DNA from: Rhynchopus euleeides
Taxonomy: Eukaryota; Euglenozoa; Diplonemea; Diplonemida; Diplonemidae
Direction of reading: 5' to 3'
Length of the DNA: 64,000 bases
NCBI GenBank assembly: GCA_963210315.1
Contig: OY723311.1
Location: 1,116,001 to 1,180,000, forward strand
Part shown: positions 21,099 to 30,732 of the stretch, piece after piece
Position numbering within the stretch: the first letter of the stretch is position 1
Layout of the letters: each line of letters opens with the position of its first letter
Program-made: the position numbers and the translations under genes
Notes under the pieces: generated by a model
What the model saw: the letters and a program-made list of their open reading frames with translations, nothing else
Database searches by the model: none
Told to the model about the DNA's origin: nothing

Positions 21099-22766
21099 AT
21101 GCCATCGAGGCGCCTCTTCTTGGGGCTGCTTGTGGCGGGGTCATGCGTCGTTAGCGCCACAGGCGCGTGCGACCTCGCGGGTGGAACTGGCTCGTGCGGT
21201 AGCGGGACGTTCTGCTCTGGGGTGGCCTGCGTGCAGTGCCTCACTGCTGATGACTGCAGCACGGACTGTGCCTGCGTCGGGGGGTCGTGCAGCTGCGACG
21301 CCGCTGGGGCTGCGGCGGCCTTCGCGCCCGTTGTGGGTGCGCAGTGCACCCGCAACGCCGACTGCGGCAGCTCGAACTACTGCTTCATCGGGCACTGCCT
21401 GGCGAACGGCACGCTGTCAGGCTGTGCAGGGGCCCCTCTGATTGGCAGCTGCAGGGCGGAGCCCGCGCAGACGGCACCGCCGCTTGTCATCACCAGTGCT
21501 CCCGACTGCGCTGACGAGGGGTACACATGGAGGCTTGCCTTCATCATCACTGTGGCCGTGTTGGTGTGCCTGATCCTGGGGCTGCTGCTGTACATTTGCC
21601 TCGCTGCCTGCGGCAACGAAGGGGATGCGGAGTCGGATGAGCGCAGCTTCATGGACATGAAGGCTGTGGATGACATGCCGCCCCAGTCGCCGGAGAAGGT
21701 GCGGTCACCGCACACCCCTGGTGTGTACGGCGACCTGGATTTCTCGAACCCCAACTCTCCGCGTGGGGATACGTCGGCAGTGTCGCCTGCGGGCAGCCGG
21801 CATGCCTCGGGGAGGCAGGATGACGACAGCCCAGATTTCATCGACATCCCGCTCTGGTTCTGGACTGACCCCACGTCGAAGCTGGGCCTCAACTACAAAG
21901 GGCGGCGTGTGACGCAGGTGGACCCCAACGGCCTGGCGCATGAGGCGGGCGTGAAGGAGGGCATGGTCATCAAGGAGATTGCTGGCGTTGATGCGAACTC
22001 AGCACCCCTGCGCCAGATTTTCACCGATGCTGTCAACGGGCCGCAGCCCTTTGCGGTGTTGTTCCGGGGGCCGCCGCACCTGCACCAGCAGAAGGTGCAT
22101 GTGGGGGACACCGTGGAGGTGAAGCAGCACGGCGAGTGGGTCGAGGCCACCGTGGTGGGTGTGGGGGACACCCTCAACAGCAACGGCCTGGTTGCCATCA
22201 CAGCGACACCCGCGCAAGGGGGCACCGCCCGGCAGTATTCGCAGTACCGCAAGAAGGACGCCGTGGTGCACACCGCAGCTGCTGGGGATTTGCCGAGCCT
22301 GACGGACCTGGGGCAGCTGCGCAGTGCTGGCAGCAGGGACCTGTCTGGCAGATCGCCGCGGCGTGAACGGGACCCAAAGTCCTCCGTCGGCAAGGCGTCG
22401 TGGTCGATGAGCAGCCGGGGGCGTTCCGATAACCGCAGGAGCCACAGCGGGTCGAAGTCTTCGTTCCGCAAAGGCGACAAGGTGGCAGCCAATTACAACG
22501 GCACCTGGTTCCCAGGCGTCATCCTCCACGCCAAGGGTTCCGAATACACAGTCGACTGGGGGGACGGTTCCATGACAGACGGCCTCTCGAAGGCAGAGAT
22601 GTGGCACATCCTCCCCCCGAAGACAAGGGTGGTCGGGCTGTACCAGGGGGAGTGGTGGCCGGGGTCTGTCGTGGAGCTGGCGCCGAACTGTACATACACC
22701 GTCAAGTGGGATGACGCCACGCTCACCTTCGGCATGAACCACGAGGATGTGAAGCCACACGAGTAG
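21099..22766 (+). CDS. Type I membrane protein with cytoplasmic PDZ and Tudor-like domains
   Basis: 555 residues. The chosen ATG starts a signal peptide (RRLFLGLLVAGSCVVSATG); the frame extends upstream only into CA repeats. Residues ~23-140 are a cysteine-rich ectodomain with ~18 Cys in EGF-like spacing (CDLAGGTGSCGSGTFC, CTADDC-like LTADDCSTDCACVGG). One transmembrane helix lies at ~146-171 (FIITVAVLVCLILGLLLYI). The cytoplasmic part has a PDZ-like domain at ~245-325 (VTQVDPNGLAHEAGVKEGMV), then two Tudor/SH3-like modules: ~330-388 (GDTVEVKQHGEWVEATVVG) and a double unit at ~454-555 (GDKVAANYNGTWFPGVIL, VVGLYQGEWWPGSVV). The linker is Ser/Arg-rich. It is probably a surface or endomembrane scaffold receptor; its ligand and partners are unknown. 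I do not recognise a named family. Confidence 0.82.
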   Translation: MPSRRLFLGLLVAGSCVVSATGACDLAGGTGSCGSGTFCSGVACVQCLTADDCSTDCACVGGSCSCDAAGAAAAFAPVVGAQCTRNADCGSSNYCFIGHCLANGTLSGCAGAPLIGSCRAEPAQTAPPLVITSAPDCADEGYTWRLAFIITVAVLVCLILGLLLYICLAACGNEGDAESDERSFMDMKAVDDMPPQSPEKVRSPHTPGVYGDLDFSNPNSPRGDTSAVSPAGSRHASGRQDDDSPDFIDIPLWFWTDPTSKLGLNYKGRRVTQVDPNGLAHEAGVKEGMVIKEIAGVDANSAPLRQIFTDAVNGPQPFAVLFRGPPHLHQQKVHVGDTVEVKQHGEWVEATVVGVGDTLNSNGLVAITATPAQGGTARQYSQYRKKDAVVHTAAAGDLPSLTDLGQLRSAGSRDLSGRSPRRERDPKSSVGKASWSMSSRGRSDNRRSHSGSKSSFRKGDKVAANYNGTWFPGVILHAKGSEYTVDWGDGSMTDGLSKAEMWHILPPKTRVVGLYQGEWWPGSVVELAPNCTYTVKWDDATLTFGMNHEDVKPHE

Positions 22767-24269
22767 ACAAGCTGTACCGCATTGCACCCTTGAGGTTGCT
22801 CGGCCTCAGAGGAGCATCCTTGTGTTTTGAAGAGAGGTCATAAATCGTTCAAATCGTTCAAGGAAGGCGTCATGACGAATTCGAGACAGGGGGGGAAGTT
22901 GTAAGCGATCGGTGGTTTGGATTGTGATGAAAAGGTGTCGGGCATCACACCCAGGCTTTGCGACACAAACAGCCTGCCAGCTCGATATTGTTTTATGGCA
23001 ACCGCATTCTTTGGCGATAAACTCGCACGCTCGAATGCGCCAGACTCGCTCAAGATGCTGGCACTCGGAGGTCCGGGAAAATTCCGGTATTTTTTGAACC
23101 GTTCAGCGTCGCCAACTGAGGTATTTTTTATGCGCCCCGGGATACTCACACCTTCATCCGACTTGGGGGGGGGGGGTAGTGGTGTCCACAGAATAACGAG
23201 ATCTGCGTTCCAACAAAACGATTGCAGGCGGCTGATTTACCCCCATCCCCCTCTCCCCTCGTCAATCTCCCAACTCCTTACCCCCCCCCCCCCCGTCAAT
23301 AAAACAGCAAGGCACGCGCATTCCTGTGTGTCCCGATTTGTCCTGTTCGGTAATTTTCGTTGTAGTCCCCCCGACGCAGGAACCTCTCTCTGTGTTTTCT
23401 CCTTCTCACCCTCGTTTTGGTTGCTGCGCTTGAAAACGTGCCGTGGGTGTGTCCCCCCCATTCACACACACCTCCATTCAGCGCACTGCTCGACCTACCC
23501 TCTCAGACTCACTCTGGTTCGTCAAGTTCTATTTTGTGGGCATCTTGTGTGCTGTGCAGTGTGTTGTGTGTGCCCTGAGCAGGCGAAGGAGGAACTTTTG
23601 TCCGGCAGGTCTTTGGCAATACTCAAAAAAAGCTCCATGGTTGCCTTGCACAGCGTTGCCTCGCTTGTGTGCGCTGATCTGCCTTCCATGATGAATGTAT
23701 CTTTCGTTGCGTTTGTATGGCTTGCCCGCAACTACTGAAACAAAGCATTGAATCGAGTGCACGGTCCAGGGCGTGAGGCAGGCCTCGCTGTTGATGACGA
23801 CATCGGTTCGTCTGCTGCTGCATGTGTCGCCCCCCACCCCTATTATTCAACTTTTTGCAAGGAGGTGGTTCTTCCCAAACAAAGGATTGCCGGGTTTCTT
23901 TTGTTTTGTTTGTGCAACCTTCTGGTCACCTGCACGTTGGGGCGTGGAGTGTAGGTGAACAAAACATTGCTCCCACTGCAACCTTTTTAGTTCTGAACGC
24001 CTTCCGTGAGCACGGTGCGTTTGACACAAAAAACTGGACACAGCCTTGCAGGCTGCCCGAACCTGAACCAACGGGCTGCCCATTTCACATATTACAACCT
24101 GTTGTACTGTATAGGCATGCAGGTGCCATCTACCGAAAGAAATCACTGAAACTGAAAGTATTAGCACCCCTATGGGCGTCCCGGCGGGTGTATCACCCGC
24201 CATCTCTGGAATCCAAACGATTCCTGTGTATCAAGAGGCGTGTCTCCGCTGCAGCAACCACGTGCCATG

Positions 24270-24445
24270 TGTGGCGGAGGGTGGGGTGGGTGGGTGGGTG
24301 GGTAGGTGGGGCGGTGTCGCCTGATCTGCTGGAGTTGTGGTCCCCGCAACAGGCCCGATTGGCAGCTGGCCTGATACGAGTGCCTGTATCAGGCATCGAG
24401 ATGTGACCCCCACCCACCCACCCACCCACCCACCCACAGCCCCAC
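24270..24445. repeat. GGGT and CCCA tandem arrays in inverse orientation
   Basis: 24281-24308 is (GGGT)n-like; 24412-24440 is (CACC)n-like. They are complementary and separated by about 100 bp, and lie 100 bp upstream of the next gene. The + strand could form either a hairpin or a G-quadruplex. Confidence 0.7.
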
Positions 24446-24528
24446 CCATGGTTTTACGACAGAGCAGGCGGTTAGCGCATGGCGAACGACAGCCCCGCGA
24501 CCACCACAACCACACACCCACACCCTGC

Positions 24529-24530
24529 AG
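24529..24530 (+). promoter_or_regulatory. Probable splice acceptor
   Basis: AG ending CACACACCCACACCCTGCAG, 16 bases before the ATG at 24547. Confidence 0.5.
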
Positions 24531-24546
24531 ACCGACAAGCCTTACC

Positions 24547-26358
24547 ATGGTGGTTCTTGTCGGGAAGGAGCCGCCGCGCCCGCGCCGGCGTGCGCTGAGC
24601 GAGAAGGCTGCAAAGCCCCCTCAGACGCAGATTCGTGTTGCTCTTTACGATGACATCGGCGGCAGCAGCGCGAAGCGCGGCGTCGCTAACTGCCGCGGTG
24701 CGGCTGACCTGGAGCTGTGCCTGCGCAACACCGCGCCGGGCAAGAGGATCGGCGAGTTCAAGACGCAGCGCGTGACGGCGCGTGAAATCGCCAACGGCAT
24801 CCTGCAGGAGGGGCGATTTGACGTGCTCATCCAACCCGGCGGCGAGGGCTACGCACAGGGCCGCGCCCTGGGCCACGCAGGCATGCAGGCCATCCGCGAA
24901 TTTATTGCAGCAGGCAACGGCTACATCGGCATCTGCGCCGGTGCCAACCTCGCCTCCGCCGACGAGAACTACATGCCGTACTCCCTGGGCATCGTCGCCT
25001 CACGCACCCTCGACACCCAGCCTGAGTACCCACAGGTGAAGAACCTCCGCGGCGTCGGCACCGCCGACATCGAGTTCACCTCCCTCGGCAAGCAGGTCTT
25101 CGGCACGGAGGTTACGGGTGTCAGCAACGTCGCCTACGCCAACGGGCCGCTCATCCTCCGCGCACACGACAACAACATGACGGACCACCTCCGGTCAGGC
25201 TTCGAAGTCCTCGCAACCTACGCCAGCGAGGTGGGCAACACGCAGTATGCCCGCCAGGCAGGGGCGATGGGCGAAGCCTTCGACATGGTCGGCAAGCCTG
25301 CCGCCATCGCTGCACCCTACGGGTTGGGCCGCGTCCTCTGCATGTCCCCACACCCGGAGAAGCCCCAGGGCCCCCACTGGATGGTGCGCGCGGCAGTCCG
25401 CTGGGCGGTGCACTCCCGCAAGCCGGAGGTCCCCTTCCGCCCCACCGTCGTCGCAGACCGCGTCGAGGAGGAGCGCAAGCCGTGCCTCAAAGCCTACAAG
25501 GGCCCCCAGGTGTCGCCACAGGCTGCGGCGGCAGCCGCAGCGGCCACCGCGGCGGCACCCCCGCCACGCCGCGAGGTGCGCGTCGCGGCTGCAGAGGTGG
25601 CTGTGCCGCCTCCGAGCCCCCCGACCCCGCCGACCCCTGCCGACCAGTTCTGCGACGAGGATGCGTCGCTCGGGGGGTCCGACGAGGAGCTGCCGCTGGC
25701 GCGGCGGATGTCCTCCGGGTCTGTGCAGAAGCTGCGCGACATGATGACGCTCGCCGACAGGTTTGCAGGCCCGATGTACGACTTCGCCGCCATCACACGC
25801 GAGGTGGAGGAGGCTATCGAGGAGGTGGGGCTGCAGGAGGAGATCGCAGAGCTGCAGCGCCGCAAGGCGGAGGCTGCGGCTGTCAAGAAGGCCCGGGCGG
25901 CGGAGGCGATGGCAGTGGCGGCACCCCGGAGGAGGGTCACTACGATGTCGGCGGCGGTGCCGCGGCGCGGCGCGCAGGCATCCCCACCGTCGCCGAAGAG
26001 GGCTGTGGCTGGTTCGACTGGGGTGGAGAAGAAGCCTCGGAAGCGTACCAACAGTCACGGTTGTGGGAGGCGTGGCGTCGCCGGCGACAGCGGCGCGGTG
26101 GTTGCGGCGGCGGCAGCGGCTGTTGCGGCCGGTCGGCCCGAGGTCAGGCGCCCGAGCCCTTCCCCGGTGTCCGTGCCTTCGAGGTGCAGCTCGTTTGCCA
26201 TCAGCAGCGTCGGGATCACCCCGCAGCAGTCACCCCGCATGTCTCCGAGGATGTCCCCACGGAAGTCGGTCCGCCGGATCCCGAGCATGGACTACGGCTT
26301 CTCGCTTGGTGGGGGTGACCCCGCCCAGATCATTGTGCCCCGCCGCCTGCGCGACTAG
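24547..26358 (+). CDS. Glutamine-amidotransferase-like (BPL_N type) protein with long disordered tail
   Basis: 603 residues, one exon. Residues ~32-290 form a class I amidotransferase-like fold of the kind at the N-terminus of biotin-protein ligases: VALYDDIGGSS, FDVLIQPGGEGYAQGRALG, and the nucleophile elbow YIGICAGANLAS with Cys ~130. A His at ~269 and Glu at ~271 in MSPHPEKP complete a possible triad. No biotin-ligase catalytic domain follows; the remaining ~310 residues are Ala/Pro/Ser-rich and basic, with a helical patch at ~400-450 (EVEEAIEEVGLQEEIAELQRR) and repeats of SPRMSPRMSPRKS-like phosphorylatable sites. Proteins with an isolated BPL_N domain have no proven reaction. Start is the first ATG after the acceptor; upstream frame is low complexity. 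Confidence 0.8.
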   Translation: MVVLVGKEPPRPRRRALSEKAAKPPQTQIRVALYDDIGGSSAKRGVANCRGAADLELCLRNTAPGKRIGEFKTQRVTAREIANGILQEGRFDVLIQPGGEGYAQGRALGHAGMQAIREFIAAGNGYIGICAGANLASADENYMPYSLGIVASRTLDTQPEYPQVKNLRGVGTADIEFTSLGKQVFGTEVTGVSNVAYANGPLILRAHDNNMTDHLRSGFEVLATYASEVGNTQYARQAGAMGEAFDMVGKPAAIAAPYGLGRVLCMSPHPEKPQGPHWMVRAAVRWAVHSRKPEVPFRPTVVADRVEEERKPCLKAYKGPQVSPQAAAAAAAATAAAPPPRREVRVAAAEVAVPPPSPPTPPTPADQFCDEDASLGGSDEELPLARRMSSGSVQKLRDMMTLADRFAGPMYDFAAITREVEEAIEEVGLQEEIAELQRRKAEAAAVKKARAAEAMAVAAPRRRVTTMSAAVPRRGAQASPPSPKRAVAGSTGVEKKPRKRTNSHGCGRRGVAGDSGAVVAAAAAAVAAGRPEVRRPSPSPVSVPSRCSSFAISSVGITPQQSPRMSPRMSPRKSVRRIPSMDYGFSLGGGDPAQIIVPRRLRD

Positions 26359-26498
26359 TGTGGAGGGGTGGGGGTTTTTTTTGCCGTTCTCCCTTTGCGT
26401 GTTCAATATTTTGTATTGTGTGGAGGAGGAGGAGGGGGGAATGGATAAGGGGGGGGGGGGTGGCGTCGACTTCTTCCGGTCGACAAAGGATATGTGTG

Positions 26499-26857
26499 TG
26501 TGTGTGGTTATAAAGTTTTAAGGCGGTGTCGCCCTGCACGGGCAGTAGCACCTCCCCTTCAGTATCGCACTCCCGAAGGATTCCCCAACACGACGTGACA
26601 CCGGTTTCGACGCGTACTCTTCGTACCCCTCCCCCCGGCCGCGTCTCTTCAGCGAAGAACCGGGGATAATCGGACCAGGGCTAGCTAAACCCTGGTGGTG
26701 TCACGGGTGGGGTTGGAGAGGGAGAAAAGGAAGAAATGAAGTTGCGAAAAAGTCAAACACTGACACGTGAAATCAATAAAAAGGGTGGTATATATCGCCC
26801 CCTTGCTGCGACGAAGACACTAAATAGTCAGGCCGCTTCAAGAGTCTTGAGGGCTTG
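26499..26857 (+). repeat. TRIM-like element, left terminal repeat
   Basis: 359 bp from TGTGTGTGGTTATAAAG to GAGTCTTGAGGGCTTG. It has a TATA-like TTATAAAG at its start and AATAAA in AAATCAATAAAAAG near its end. A central region can fold into nested stems: GTGACACC with GGTGTCAC, GACGCG with CGCGTC and CCAGGG with CCCTGG. Confidence 0.8.
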
Positions 26858-27297
26858 AAGGAAGAAACAGGTTGCTGATGAGTCTCAGGAGCAGGCACCT
26901 TTTGTCCGCCCACATGACCTTCGCCCGAAGGCGAACCTCGTCCAGCTTGGCTCGATCGCCACAGAGAAGGGGATCATTCTCCGCTGTGGTGAACATCTTA
27001 AAAACCGAGGGTGCAGAGGTGGGGCAGCCCACTGGTGCGACAGCAGGCCGCCCCCGGATAGCTATAACTAGTGCATAGGAAGCATACGACGGCACACGCA
27101 ACAGATGCCGAAGGCACAACGGCGGGTCACTTTTAACCACCAGAGGAGTGGCACTCCCGAGGGGTGGGGAAGGGGGGGTAGTCACAACACTTTCGAAGGA
27201 AGAAAAGGGGCAAATGGGATGTTTTGTGCAAGGTAGAAAGGAAGTCACAACATGAGGCAGGGGGGATTGCTCATCAGGCCTGGGGGAATAGAGGGTT

Positions 27298-27655
27298 TGT
27301 GTGTGGTTATAAAGTTTTAAGGCGGTGTCGCCCTGCACGGGCAGTAGCACCTCCCCTTCAGTATCGCACTCCCGAAGGATTCCCCAACACGACGTGACAC
27401 CGGTTTCGACGCGTACTCTTCGTACCCCTCCCCCCGGCCGCGTCTCTTCAGCGAAGAACCGGGGATAATCGGACCAGGGCTAGCTAAACCCTGGTGGTGT
27501 CACGGGTGGGGTTGGAGAGGGAGAAAAGGAAGAAATGAAGTTGCGAAAAAGTCAAACACTGACACGTGAAATCAATAAAAAAGCGGTATATATCGCCCCC
27601 TTGCTGCGACAAAGACACTAAATAGTCAGGCCGCTCCAAGAGTCTTGAGGGCTTG
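27298..27655 (+). repeat. TRIM-like element, right terminal repeat
   Basis: 358 bp. It differs from the left copy at a few sites (AAAAAAGCGG for AAAAAGGGTGG, CAAAGAC for CGAAGAC, GCTCCAAG for GCTTCAAG). The low divergence implies a recent insertion. Confidence 0.8.
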
Positions 27656-30387
27656 TGTGTGTGTGTGTGTTGGGGGGGGGTGCAATTCACGTCTATACAT
27701 AAATGTCCCCCACACAGCCCTTACACAAACTCACCCCGCACATCCCCCCCTCCCCTTCCTGTGAACATCATGAGAACTTCTGCGTCTATTATTTGCGCAC
27801 CCCAGCTCGCGCGTGTGGCAACAGAACAAACAGAACACCCGGGTGATGTGTCAAATGGCAATGTGTGGTTCTTTTTGTGTCCTCTGGCGACCAGTCACCC
27901 AACATGGTGGTGGCAACAACTGGCTCACGCTCCTCTATTCTCTGCGGGCTTCTGCGGGCCGCCACCGGCCGCTGCTGCGGCCGACCCTCGGGATGCATGT
28001 CATCCAGCATGGCGGACTCCCACAGAAAAAACAAGCCCGCGGCTTCACATCAGGGTGCTGAGGGTTGCCACCGCTGTGCGTGGTGGCTGTCGGAGGATAC
28101 CAAAATACGCACATGCAGTCCCTTAGCCCCTCCCCACCCACCGCTACCGCCCCTCCCTCCCCACTGGCGGTGTGGCCGCCCCCGCACTGCCCTTGTATAC
28201 ATGACATGTACTCTTTTTTGTACCGATAAAACAAAATGAACCGGATTCGATTACTTTTCTGACAAAAAAACATATTCAACGCCTTCTGGCTCAGGTTCTG
28301 CCCCCCACCCCCCCCCCCCCCGTCTTCAGGTGGTTTCGCACCGAGCAACTCTTCTTCGGGAGGGACAAGGCGCACGTCACAGCTGCCCCGACAAGATTTT
28401 GTATTGCATGTCACCTGCTTAGGTCGGAGGTTTATCCATACCGAAACCCTAAATGAGCGTGACGACGGGCAACAGGTTGGTGGGGATATGGGATATGGGA
28501 TATGCGTGATGATGATGAAGTTGTTGTTGTTGTTGTTGTGGGCGCCACCGCCGCCCCCTCTCCGCCCTCCCCCCCACCCCCACCCCCCACCCACCCCACC
28601 CCCCACCCCCCCGCTTACTTTATATTGTACCCATATGCGCAACAATTCCCGCGATATTTTGCTTTCCCTCCTCCCCACCCCCACCCCCTCCTCTCCTTCC
28701 CCCTCTCCTGCTGATTTCTTTTGCTATTACCATCACCTCGCCACTCCTCGCGCGCGCTCTCTCTCTCTCCTGACGTTGTATTACATTCTGTGTTGAGAGA
28801 GGGCGAGAGGGAGGGGGGGGTGGGGCAACCTCGTCTTTTCTGTTCTCTCTTAGTGAGAGAAGGGCATTCCGCTCGCCCCACATCCAGCCCGGTTGTGTTC
28901 TCCGTTGTAGGGAGGCATGCACATCACCTTCCCTCGATGTGGGTGTGGGAGGCTTGCAGACACACAGGGGGGGTAGGTTTTTGTGGAGGTGGATTGTATC
29001 AAGAGCGTTTGCTCGGTGCGATCCACCATCAACACCGTACGGCATGATGATGAACCGGCGGAGGGTGATCAAAAACGGTCCCACAATCGCCCATCTGCAC
29101 CTCTCCCCTACCCTGACAACGGGCTGCGAAACACTACAAAAATGCAGCGTGACATTCCTTGGTGTGTCACCCGTTGTTAGGCGGGGGAGGTGGGGGATTT
29201 TTTGCCTCCCCCCTCTCCATAGTTCTTCCACCGTCAAGTTATTTGTCATCGTCAAAAGATATAGGTGGGCGGCACACACGGCTTGTGTGGCTGGATCTGT
29301 GTTGGGTTGGGACCAGCTTTCTGCCCTATGCGTGAGGGTGGGGCTCGTGGGTCATACCGCGGCACGGCGCACCAGTTTCTGATTTGATGAGTGAACGAGG
29401 GCCGTATGACAGGTTAGTTTGCTCAACGGGTTGATCGCTCGATACTCCTCGTTACCAACGATGTATCAACTGTCATTACTGCTACTCCTTAGTCCACTCA
29501 TCGATGATTACTCATCTCTTTGACTCGCGCGCCGTGCCCCCTTCCCCCCCACTCCACCACTCCTTCCCCTCCACCTTCACCAGGCAAAACACAGTGCGGT
29601 TCGACACCACGTCCGGATCTGCGCACACAAAGCAAACACCCCCCCAGATTCACATTTCTTGTTCACTAGTTCCGAGCGACAAAGCAACGGCGAAGTTGTC
29701 GCAATGCCATCTGAAGCACGCGCGCAGGCAGTTGAAAGGGAACCGGGGGAGGGAGGGGGCACAGTTGTGACTAAAGGTTTGAGACATCCCATCCTGGGAG
29801 ACTTGGGACTTTGGAACTTGGCCATATTCTCAACAGTGGAGGGTGGAGGGGGGGGGGCATGCAGGGATCCAACTCTCCCGATCTGCAAGCCCAAAAAAAC
29901 ATGCAACTGCCCAATCATGCCCCGATATCATGTCCCCACACCCCAGTATATATTTCCCCCCCACACACACACACACCCCTGACCCCCCCCCCCCCCCCTG
30001 TGTTTGGTTTGTTTTGGTCCTTGTGGTTTATCCGTCATATTTTTTTGACCCAGCCCCCCTTCACACACACCCCCCTTCCTTGCCCCCCTCCCATGCACAT
30101 GCGTGCCACAACCCTGCCCTGCAGAGTATATGGTGACCCCGAGTGGGAGGGAGGGTAGAGGGGGCACTTCCCTACACAATCGATGAACTTCCGGGACAAC
30201 CTTCTTGGATCTTCGGCATATTTTCTCATAGAATTACGCCGCGGAAGAAGACAATGGCATGTATTCTGCAGTGGAGGGGGAGGGGGGTATTGCAAAGATA
30301 TCTTGCTTGGGAGCCTTTTGTGTCGAATGAAGCTGTGCCTGGGTTGTTGACGCCACTCTATTGTCAACAGGGGTCGCTTTTTTTATA
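27656..30387. other. Gene-free repeat-island DNA
   Basis: No supported gene. The stretch opens with the rest of the (TG)n array and contains a (GTT)n tract near 28517-28537, C-run blocks (28556-28612, 29976-29998) and CT-rich tracts. Open frames are low-complexity. Confidence 0.5.
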
Positions 30388-30732
30388 CCGTATACGTAAA
30401 TATTTTGGAACGTAAATATTATGGAACGTAAATATTATGGAACGTAAATATTTTGGAACGCTGGTGGGTTGGCGTTCCAGATTTTTTTCGTTCCATAATA
30501 TTTACAGGGCTTTCTGCGACTCGGGGACTTGGACCAGGGGATCGGACGGCATACAGAGTCCCTGACGGGACCTACTCGTGCACTTTTCGCGCGATTCCTG
30601 ACGCAAGCCGTCCTCACCACCGAGTCCCCAACTGGCCCTGTAAATATTTTAGAACGTAAATATTATGGAACGGACCGGCCAAAAATGGGCCCGTTCCATA
30701 ATATTTACGTTCCATAATATTTACGTATACGG
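30388..30732. mobile_element. 345-bp MITE-like element (CCGTATACG family), copy 1
   Basis: The ends are inverse copies of CCGTATACGTAAATATT, flanked by TA on both sides. Within the ends the unit CGTAAATATTATGGAA is repeated about four times on the left and, in inverse orientation, twice or more on the right. The core (GACTCGGGGACTTGGACCAG, then GAGTCCCTGACGGGACC) is shared with copy 2 at 36155-36499. No coding capacity. Confidence 0.88.

Larger units (their letters stand above)
22767..24546. other. Intergenic
   Basis: No gene is supported. The stretch includes a doubled TCGTTCAAA motif (22845-22862), long C runs, and at 24281-24440 a (GGGT)n block followed 100 bp later by a (CACC)n block that could pair with it. 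Confidence 0.5.
26499..27655 (+). mobile_element. TRIM-like element with 359-bp direct terminal repeats
   Basis: Two nearly identical terminal repeats (26499-26857 and 27298-27655; a handful of differences) flank a 440-bp internal region without a credible open frame. The second repeat is preceded by a purine-rich tract GGGGGAATAGAGGG, which could be a polypurine tract and so supports + orientation. No clear tRNA-complementary primer site follows the first repeat. The element sits in a (TG)n microsatellite: TGTGTG borders both outer ends. Size and layout resemble terminal-repeat retrotransposons in miniature. A rearranged inverse copy lies at 62375-63000. Confidence 0.8.

Noticed and set aside
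28404..28796. 130-codon frame with a poly-proline/histidine tract
   Set aside because: It is a translation of C-rich low-complexity DNA with no recognisable domain.
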